NCBI GenBank assembly: GCA_034437575.1
Contig: DAOTTY010000110.1
Location: 1-29,453 of the forward strand
Direction of reading: 5' to 3'
DNA length: 29,453 bases
Origin: DAOTTY01 sp034437575
GTDB lineage: Bacteria; Chloroflexota; Anaerolineae; Aggregatilineales; Phototrophicaceae
In this document: one piece after another, positions 23,199-29,453 of the stretch
How the letters are laid out: each line of letters starts with the position of its first letter
Position numbering within the stretch: the first letter of the stretch is position 1
Made by a program: the position numbers and the translations under genes
Notes under the pieces: model-generated
What the model saw: the letters and a program-made list of their open reading frames with translations, nothing else
The model's database searches: none
What the model was told of the DNA's origin: nothing

Positions 23199-23924
23199 AT
23201 GGCTAAGCGGCGTCGTCTGAAAGTCGTACACAAGCCACCCGGCTATGAAGCCTGGAAAGACGAGACGACCATACCCAAGCCAGCGCTTGGGTTGATCCTA
23301 GTCATCCTGGGCAGCGTGGCTGGCGTGGCTTTGTGTACGGGTGCAGGTGGCGCCACCTATATGATGAGCAGGGGAGGCGAAGAGCCTCTACCTACACTGG
23401 TTGTAATTCAATACACCAATACACCATCAGCAGTGACAGCGACGCCTGAAAGATTCAGCGTCCAGGTCATCGACCAGGTGCAAATAACACCGACGCCGAC
23501 ACCCTCATCGACGCCCATTGCAACTAAAGCCGAGCCAACAGATAGGCCAGATTTGCAGGCGACCATGAACGCCCTACTATCCGCACAAGAAACTAGCATA
23601 CCTGCACAATCCGTCGGTCTGGCGACTGAGGTTGTCGTGTTTTGTGATGGTGCCCCGTTCCGGCGGTATCAGAGCGGCGACCGGCTAATGGTCACATTGA
23701 CGGATAGTTCGCTGCGATTACTGGATAAACCGCGCACGGCTGGCACCGAACCAGAAATTATCATGCTTTTAGGCAATGGTCGAAACGTCACCATCGCCGG
23801 TGAGCCGACGTGCGGCGCGTGGGAAGGCCGCCCCGTTGTTTATTGGCCAGTTCGGCTGGACGGGGGACAGGGCGGTTATGTCGGTTATGGTCGTGACGAA
23901 AATGTATGGTTGGAGACGCGGTGA
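23199..23924 (+). CDS. Membrane-anchored protein with extracellular SH3-like domain (unknown)
   Basis: This 241-residue protein has a short basic cytoplasmic N-terminus (MAKRRRLKVVHKPPGYEAWK) and one membrane segment (about residues 30-54, Gly/Ala-rich). A long Thr/Pro linker (about 70-115, with ITPTPTPSSTP) follows, and then a C-terminal domain of about 100 residues (VVVFCDGAPFRRYQSGDRLM to YVGYGRDENVWLE) that reads as a bacterial SH3/GW-like beta-barrel. Two Cys (in FCDG and PTCGAW) may form a disulfide. It probably links the membrane complex to the envelope. Its stop overlaps the next start (TGATG). Confidence 0.75.
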   Translation: MAKRRRLKVVHKPPGYEAWKDETTIPKPALGLILVILGSVAGVALCTGAGGATYMMSRGGEEPLPTLVVIQYTNTPSAVTATPERFSVQVIDQVQITPTPTPSSTPIATKAEPTDRPDLQATMNALLSAQETSIPAQSVGLATEVVVFCDGAPFRRYQSGDRLMVTLTDSSLRLLDKPRTAGTEPEIIMLLGNGRNVTIAGEPTCGAWEGRPVVYWPVRLDGGQGGYVGYGRDENVWLETR

Positions 23925-24184
23925 TGAGGCGCTACGCAGCCTATGTCTTAGTGACTCTTATAATTGCAGGTTGCCAGAGCATCCCCGACATTGACCCATC
24001 AAACTATGATGGCTGGTGCTATACATTTGATCTCGCAAACATACCCATACAGAACAACCCGGCTGTGCAACCCTATTTTAATATTGTCGAAGGTGTTCAG
24101 GTACCATCTGGTTTGGCAACTGGCAGCAACGGCCAATTGTCGGTGACGTATGTTCATGATTCCATTGTGGAGATTGAGCAGGTC

Positions 24185-24301
24185 GAAGCAGATGTACAGC
24201 TAGATATTACTGCCTTCATTCCTGGTGTTACCTATGATGCATTAGGCGACATAGGTAACACCAGGAATGAAGGCAGTAATATCTAGCTGTACATCTGCTT
24301 C
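24185..24301. repeat. Perfect 52-bp inverted repeat with 13-base loop
   Basis: Arm 1 is 24185-24236, arm 2 is 24250-24301, and they are exact reverse complements. The loop is ATGCATTAGGCGA (24237-24249). It would extrude as a long cruciform. It lies inside the lipoprotein gene and brings in the in-frame TAG. Confidence 0.9.
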
Positions 24302-24337
24302 ATTCCTGGTGTTACCTATGATGCATTAGGCGACATA
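24214..24337 (+). repeat. 40-bp direct repeat, period 84
   Basis: Bases 24214-24253 recur at 24298-24337 and share their first bases with arm 2 of the palindrome. Recombination or slippage between these two copies would remove exactly 84 bp (28 codons) together with the TAG and restore the lipoprotein frame. Confidence 0.9.
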
Positions 24338-26886
24338 GAGGTGTTTGGTGTACAAGAAAATGTAGAATTCTTGAACTTTTTTGAAGACACAACTGCCACA
24401 TTAAAGGCTAGACCAGGATCGGCGAACATTGCAGGATCACGTGCGTCTATTGTGATTGTGACTGATCCTAACGTAACCGTCAGGATTAAACGTCTTACTG
24501 TTTATGGTAAATCGGCAAATCAAAATCCTTTCGGGGAAAATGACGATAACTGCGATGGTGCTGATCCCACACCGACGCAAACCAGAATACCACTAAATAC
24601 AGCAACGCCAACTCCAACAGGAACGCAAATACCTACTGAAACACCTACAATCACTCAAACACCTACAATGACTGAAACCCCAGACCCGTCTGATGAGTTT
24701 TATCTTGTTCAGGTGGATTGGCTTTTAGATGCAGATACAGAAACTTCCCAGTCTGGTTTTTGGTGGCAAGCCTACCGAATCGAAGAGCGGCCTGCATTTG
24801 GTAATAGTGTACTGGTTGGCTTGTATGTCGATGATGCGATTACTATAAAACCAAGTAGTCAAAGTGTTTCGGTTGTGCGTGGCGATAATACAGATTTTGC
24901 TCTACCAGAGCGCAAAATGATCTCAGGCACAGGCAGCCGGTTGGCCTACAATTCTGGTTCGGGGGTTACTTGCGTATCAATGTATATGTCTTCTGAAAAT
25001 GGCACAAACTTATGCAATTTATTTGCGGGGTCTGTTCCATATGATCAAATTGACAATTACAGCACAGGTTCTGTTATTGGCGATAAGCTCTGGAATGGAA
25101 CAGCCTTACAGTCTGAAATAGACGACCTTCAAAATGATGATAGATATTTGCAGCTCTACGTTGAAGAAACAGGCGGTGACGGCTGGCAAACCAGAGGTGA
25201 ACTATCAGTACCTTACCTCATTTACTATGGCGAGCCACCACCACCAACCCCAACACCCACCATTACTGAAACACCAACACCTACTGAAACTGCAATCTCG
25301 ACTGCAACACCAAGTGGTTCGCTAGAATTCTACGCGGTGCCAGTGAGTATATTGGATGGCAACATATCAAAAACATCTAGTTCTAATGCTGTAGAAGGCT
25401 TATTTGAATTAGACATACCTAACACAGATCATCCTTTGGTTGGGTGGTTGCTCAAGTCCGACATCCAACCAGATACGCAAACTGTCAACAGTTTGCGATC
25501 CAACTACGGAATCAATCTACTGGTTAACGGCGATTTTCGCTACGGATTCGATAACTGGTTTAGCAATAGCGGCAATATAAATGTTGTTGAGGTTGCCGAA
25601 AGCCTACAATTGCAGCGGGTGACAAGCGGCGGTAGTAATCCCTGGATTGCACAAATAACTGATTCGATCAATTCCAACACTGGCGAAAGCTATGGCTTTG
25701 CAGTTGACTTATCGAGCAACAAACCTAACACAAGCGCCAGTATTGTTTTTCGCGGCCTTGACGCTAGCAACAGCAACGCGCAACCTGCTGAAACCTGTGA
25801 TGTAACAATAGGAACATCTCCACTGAGAACCGTTTTCAGGGTGGAGAGCATTGCAGACTGGGATAACATCCAGATTCGTGTGCAAATCACGGACACGGAC
25901 ACAAGCAAAGTTGTGACCGTCGATAATGCAGAATTACGAGCAGTATCCAGCGACTTCTCAGGTGTGGATTGCACAACTGGCGGCACACTGCCGAGCGCTT
26001 TAGCTGATTTGCCGCTGGGGGCCTCATTGGCACATGATGACTTGCACTGCATTGTTGTAGATGGCTTCGGAGAGTTGCCTTGCACAACCATCCGAGACAA
26101 TCAATATATAGAATATGATACGTTCTCTGTTATGAACGTAGCCTACTCCAACAACAGCAATCTCAGCAGGTGGGTGGGGCCTTTGCGGCTGGGCGCATCT
26201 ATGACGGGTACCGGCTCGGCAACGGCAAATCTAACCACTGCCTATGCTATCTTTCGCCGTATCAATCTTGATACTGCCGGAACACTAACCCCTCTACCAA
26301 ATGGCACTGAAACAATCCCAACTTCACAGCCGCCGGTTCAAACGGCGACCGCATTCGTAACAAGCACTGCACAGGCGGACGCAACAGCAGCCGCAACAGC
26401 GGCTGGAACTTTTGCACCTATAACGGGTACACCTGGCGATATTGAAGGCGGTACGCCTGGTTCAGGTGATGGCAGCACTATTGACGAGGGCACGCCTGGT
26501 TTAGGTGATGGGGATCTATCTGGAGGTCTCACTGGCGATGGCGGGGGCATCACCGGGGGTGAGCTGGGCATTATATCATCAGTGAGAAGTTTCTATACAA
26601 CCGGTTGGGCTTGGATCAGGCTAGGCATTGCGCTGCCAACAGACTTATACATCCTCTGGAATGTATCGACTCCCGCCAACGTGGATGTGTTGCCAGATTG
26701 CTTAGGTGCGCCTCTGGAATCCAACATCTGCGCGGTGTACTACATCCTGGATAACACAATGTTCGATGGCACTCTGGGTGGACTCATCATCCCAGCGATT
26801 ACGATTTACATCGACGCGGCACTGCTGTTTACTGTGCTGGGTTACATACGTGTGATTATCGCGTGGGTAAGGCAGGTGCTTGACTC

Positions 26887-27330
26887 ATGATGTACCTGAT
26901 TGCTTTTGTGATGATGTTCCAGGTGGCAACGGATACGCCCACGCCTGAACCCACACCCGAAGCGACCAATGCGGAGGCGGCAGAAATCCAGGATGAAGCG
27001 GCAGAGGCAGCGGCAACCGCCCAGGCACTTCAGGAGAATCCTTTTTTGGTGCCTGATCCCGATAACCGTCAGATTTACGATTCGACAGGTGCGCCCATCC
27101 TGCCAGAGTTCACGACAATAGCCATTGTCTTCTCATACGCCAAAATTCTTTTTGATGCTCAAACAGGCCAAAGCATATTTGGCCCGTTCTATCCGATTCT
27201 GGCTCATTTGCGCTCATACCTCATCATCACGCTGCTATGGTTACAGTTCTACTACCTTACGAAACTTATCATCGTGGTTGTTAAGTTTGCGCTGTTCCTT
27301 GTCCGTTACATAATACCGTTCTTAGGCTAA
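26887..27330 (+). CDS. Exported two-span membrane protein with Ala/Glu-rich helix (unknown)
   Basis: This 147-residue protein overlaps the lipoprotein stop by four bases. It has a signal segment (MMYLIAFVMMFQVA), a Thr/Pro/Glu linker (TDTPTPEPTPE) and an acidic Ala-rich helix (AEAAEIQDEAAEAAATAQAL). A short polar domain and two or three membrane helices follow toward the C-terminus (IAIVFSYAKILF, LIITLLWLQFYYLTKLIIVV, FALFLVRYIIPFL). In position after the large tip-like protein it is comparable to minor coat protein VI of filamentous phages, but sequence similarity is not claimed. Confidence 0.65.
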   Translation: MMYLIAFVMMFQVATDTPTPEPTPEATNAEAAEIQDEAAEAAATAQALQENPFLVPDPDNRQIYDSTGAPILPEFTTIAIVFSYAKILFDAQTGQSIFGPFYPILAHLRSYLIITLLWLQFYYLTKLIIVVVKFALFLVRYIIPFLG

Positions 27331-27332
27331 AT

Positions 27333-27551
27333 ATGTTCCCACCAACCCCGACGCCAAGTTCTTTTACCACAAGCCCGGTCACTCTTCCCGAAGTATCGCT
27401 TTGGGACATGGCACCACACGCGATCAACACCTGGAACAGCTTTGAAACTGCAATGATGCTGTTTCAGGTGCTAATGGTGATGTTCGTGGCCACCATGTTA
27501 CTGATTCGTATTGTCAACTTTAGCCGTAGCCTCGGAGAGAACGAAATATGA
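27333..27551 (+). CDS. Small single-span membrane protein (unknown)
   Basis: This 72-residue protein starts two bases after the previous stop. The N-terminal part is Pro/Thr/Ser-rich (MFPPTPTPSSFTTSP) and polar, one membrane helix follows (about residues 38-60, MMLFQVLMVMFVATMLLIRI), and a short charged tail ends in GENEI. Topology is probably PT-rich end outside. Its stop overlaps the next start (ATGA). Unknown family; size and position suggest an accessory membrane subunit of the same complex. Confidence 0.6.
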   Translation: MFPPTPTPSSFTTSPVTLPEVSLWDMAPHAINTWNSFETAMMLFQVLMVMFVATMLLIRIVNFSRSLGENEI

Positions 27552-27916
27552 TTCGCCAGATTTACCGCTACCTTTACCCACATCGCAAATTGCACCGCGT
27601 ACCCAAGGAGGTCAGCGCAGTTTACGAGCGCGTCCAGATGACGCCGGAAGAAGAGATTATCATCATGGCGGGCTTGGCACGCGATCCAGCCGGGGCGCGG
27701 GATACATTCAAGCGCCTGCACCGTCTGCACGGCGATGAGGTGTTCCGGCATGTGCGCCTGGAACTGAGGCGTAAACGCCACAAAACCGCAGGGGAACGCG
27801 CCTGGATGCTCATTCGCCAGATTTTAGGTGAGAATGAACCGCGCAAGCTCGAACGGCGGCGCAAAGTCGATCCAATGATTAAAACCGCCTACCGGCTGCC
27901 TGAAGACTTACGATGA
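27548..27916 (+). CDS. Basic cytoplasmic protein (unknown)
   Basis: This 122-residue protein is the only gene of the rightward operon without a signal or membrane segment. It is strongly basic (MIRQIYRYLYPHRKLHRVPK, then RKRHKTAGERAW and LERRRKVDP) with helical character, so it may bind nucleic acid or the cytoplasmic side of the membrane complex. It is coupled by four-base ATGA overlaps to both neighbours. No family is recognised. Confidence 0.65.
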   Translation: MIRQIYRYLYPHRKLHRVPKEVSAVYERVQMTPEEEIIIMAGLARDPAGARDTFKRLHRLHGDEVFRHVRLELRRKRHKTAGERAWMLIRQILGENEPRKLERRRKVDPMIKTAYRLPEDLR

Positions 27917-29211
27917 GCAATCCGATCATAATCACTTACCTGTTATCCGTTGCTTTTTCAATGAGGGCGCTTATACCTAAAACCCAAACCTGGATGCTGT
28001 GGCTCATGGTGGCAACGCTCATCGTCGCCGGGCCTAAAGAAACCCGCCTCTGGAACAATTTTCACTATTGGATCAATGCAAAATACTTCGACGAACTGTC
28101 ATACGACCAGCTTTATGAGTGTTTCGCCTTTGCCTCAGAGCTTACCGGCGTCCGCCGTAACCTGGCCAATTACGGCTGGGTTCAGGGGCCAGGTGCATGT
28201 AAGGCAACGTTCGATGATGTGCGATGGTCATCGTTCCAGGTCGATATACAGCGCTGGTTGGCATGGGATGATGTTAGGCGCGTCACGACTGATAAAGGGT
28301 TCAATGGCACAGTGCCCTGGCTAATCGCTGGAAAGCCGCTGGCTAACGTCGCATCGCCGGATGTGTTGGCGCTCATCGATCCTTTGTTGTTGGCAGCCGC
28401 GTTTGCATTCACCGGCTGGCGTATCGGCTGGAGACGAACCGGGTTCGCTGCACTGTGGTTGCTGACGTTCTGGGCTGTGTTCGACCGCTTCTGGGGAAAT
28501 TTCCTACAATATAACTGGCTTGCGTTGTCGATCATCGCCGTTGTGCTGATGAAAGAAAAGCCGACGAGCCGCGCCGCCGGTGCGCTCATCGGGGTGGCTG
28601 CCAGCCTGTATATATTCCCCGCGTTTTTGCTCTGGAGACGACATAGGCGCGTGTGGGAAGGTGCTATAGCAGCTGGTCTGGCAATGGGGGTGCTGGGCTT
28701 ATCAGTGGCGGGAATCGACGGTTACATGGCGATGCTTCACAATATGGCGATGCACAGCGACGCGATACGAACAGAGCCGTTCAACGTTGGAATGGCTAAT
28801 ACACTAAGCGGAGCTTTAAACCTGGATCAGTGGCAATTAATCGATGACCAGATGAGCATAGGCGCTGGTTACACGGTGCCAGAAGCGCCTAGATGGTGGC
28901 CGCTGATGATGACGCTCGTCATAGGATCGGGCTGGGCGGGTATGATGTTCGGGTCGCTTACTCTATCGCGCTACTACTACACGATTTTGGTTTGCTACCT
29001 CATAGAACAGCCCGACGCAATGCGTTGGCTTTTCGGTATCAATCTTGTGATGCTGCTGGCCTTGCTTATCGATGAGACAAGCGCGCAGATTCTTTTCGGT
29101 GCCATGCTGATGACAATGTTCGTCGTCAGAGCACGGCGACCATACATCAAACGCACCCGCGCCTGGATCCGTGATATAGGCAATCCTCAGTTTAGTTGGA
29201 ATCAAATCTAG
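27913..29211 (+). CDS. Multi-span GT-C-like membrane protein
   Basis: This 432-residue protein has about ten hydrophobic segments. A loop after the first pair contains NNFHYWINAKYFDELSYDQL, a wording close to GT87/GT-C-type membrane glycosyltransferase relatives, in which FHY.IGAKYF..LGY.GLY is common. Asp and Glu residues in this loop could coordinate a lipid-sugar donor. Later segments include RFWGNFLQYNWLALSIIAVV and AALIGVAASLYIFPAFLLW-like helices. A role in glycosylating the exported proteins of the element, or the host envelope, is an inference from the fold. It is the last coupled gene of the operon. Confidence 0.6.
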   Translation: MSNPIIITYLLSVAFSMRALIPKTQTWMLWLMVATLIVAGPKETRLWNNFHYWINAKYFDELSYDQLYECFAFASELTGVRRNLANYGWVQGPGACKATFDDVRWSSFQVDIQRWLAWDDVRRVTTDKGFNGTVPWLIAGKPLANVASPDVLALIDPLLLAAAFAFTGWRIGWRRTGFAALWLLTFWAVFDRFWGNFLQYNWLALSIIAVVLMKEKPTSRAAGALIGVAASLYIFPAFLLWRRHRRVWEGAIAAGLAMGVLGLSVAGIDGYMAMLHNMAMHSDAIRTEPFNVGMANTLSGALNLDQWQLIDDQMSIGAGYTVPEAPRWWPLMMTLVIGSGWAGMMFGSLTLSRYYYTILVCYLIEQPDAMRWLFGINLVMLLALLIDETSAQILFGAMLMTMFVVRARRPYIKRTRAWIRDIGNPQFSWNQI

Positions 29212-29453
29212 GAAATAAGCTGCTGAAATTCACAACCTGGTAGAGCTGATCGGTGGCATAATAGCACCCCTTAGCGCGTACAGTTGCTTACACAACCAAT
29301 AAGAAAACGTAAGCTAAAACAGGAATCACAAGGGGTCATGAAAGGTCGTTTTGATGGCTGCTCGCTTGCGGCAATCAATGTCCTTTTCCGTGCTAATTCC
29401 ATCCGGAGGCCGTTGAAGCTAAAAGAAACCTCCCCAATATGGAGCAGGCTTCT
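29212..29453. other. AT-rich spacer and edge of window, no gene assigned
   Basis: No terminator-like hairpin or recognisable gene is seen. An ATG at 29338 opens a frame that stays open to the window end (38 codons, MKGRFDGCSLAAINVLFRAN at its start), but AAGGGG lies only two bases before it. The opposite strand is also open from the edge to about 29272. Neither product resembles a family I know, so direction cannot be decided here. Confidence 0.3.

Larger units (their letters stand above)
23924..26890 (+). pseudogene. Large lipoprotein with adhesin-like domains, interrupted by one TAG
   Basis: The reading frame runs from ATG 23924 (lipobox LIIAGC, lipidated Cys at about residue 17) to TGA 26888-26890 with a single interruption, TAG at 24284-24286. 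The stop lies in an 84-bp duplicated/inverted insert (24254-24337); without it the product would be 960 residues. The order is: lipoprotein signal, domain 1, Thr/Pro linker, domain 2 (DEFYLVQVDWLLDADTE onward), second Thr/Pro linker, a carbohydrate-binding-like module (LLVNGDFRYGFDNW), an Ala/Thr and Gly/Asp-rich linker, and C-terminal membrane helices. It resembles a tip or receptor-binding protein. As written, a 120-residue fragment is made, or possibly a protein restarting at GTG 24341. Coupled to both neighbours. Confidence 0.75.
19590..29453. mobile_element. Candidate integrative element at the rnpB 3' end (right end outside the window)
   Basis: From the rnpB-like 3' fragment onward, gene style changes: one HTH protein and one FtsK-type DNA motor leftward, and ten coupled genes for membrane or exported proteins rightward, none a housekeeping gene. 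Base composition is less GC-rich than the left part of the window and very uneven. A divergent control region with a palindrome separates the two arms. No integrase, relaxase, replication protein, capsid or tail gene is visible, so the class is unknown. The other end, probably with an intact rnpB, should lie beyond 29453. Confidence 0.55.

Noticed and set aside
24284..24286. TAG read as pyrrolysine or suppressed amber codon
   Set aside because: The stop lies in an inverted duplication whose sequence is antisense to the true gene, so it is a by-product of the insertion.

Overview
The window looks like a piece of a Chloroflexota chromosome, probably of the Anaerolineae type. This rests on gene content and style only: a serine/threonine kinase fused to a seven-bladed WD40 propeller, many extracellular Thr-Pro linkers, SH3-type cell-envelope domains, and GC-rich genes packed into tight operons. 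No rRNA or marker gene is present to prove it.

Layout. (1) 1-5300, + strand: a translationally coupled six-gene operon. It holds two nucleoside/simple-sugar ABC permeases (the first cut by the window edge), an isochorismatase-fold hydrolase, a PfkB sugar/nucleoside kinase, a nucleoside phosphorylase and an aldehyde dehydrogenase. Together they look like nucleoside uptake and breakdown. (2) 5390-13496: a signalling and envelope island. It has an FHA protein and a membrane-anchored Ser/Thr kinase (- strand), two small WXG100-like proteins (+), a large secreted vWA/SdrD-like/cadherin-like/SH3 protein (-), a kinase-SH3-WD40 receptor (+), and a decayed copy of the second WXG100-like gene. (3) 13598-16643, - strand: thiolase, glycerate 2-kinase and a GNAT acetyltransferase. 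(4) 16919-17990, + strand: three small stress/envelope genes (SRPBCC, GlsB/YeaQ-like, YtxH-like). (5) 17991-18958: a repeat-rich intergenic region with a palindromic repeat, a strong terminator and two tandem copies of a 194-bp MITE-like element built from five consecutive hairpins. The second copy drives into an intact RimJ/RimL-type acetyltransferase gene (18959-19504).

(6) 19590 to the window end: a candidate integrative element that I do not recognise as a described family. Its left edge is a 38-bp fragment that reads as the 3' end of RNase P RNA (rnpB), next to a truncated chromosomal repeat, which suggests integration at the 3' end of rnpB. Inside, an HTH protein and an FtsK/SpoIIIE-type DNA motor are transcribed leftward. 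A tightly coupled operon of ten genes runs rightward, nearly all encoding membrane or secreted proteins. It includes a tiny coat/pilin-like protein with the best Shine-Dalgarno in the operon, a roughly 960-residue lipoprotein with carbohydrate-binding-like domains and a C-terminal membrane anchor, and a GT-C-like multi-membrane protein. A 17-bp perfect dyad lies in the divergent promoter region. The lipoprotein gene is switched off by one in-frame TAG brought in by an 84-bp forward-inverted-forward duplication, whose loss would restore the frame exactly. The set (DNA motor, repressor-like protein, coat/pilin-like subunit, large tip/adhesin-like protein, several small membrane proteins) suggests a membrane-linked virus or DNA-transfer apparatus, but no integrase, replication protein or classical capsid/T4SS gene is visible in this window, so that assignment is inference.
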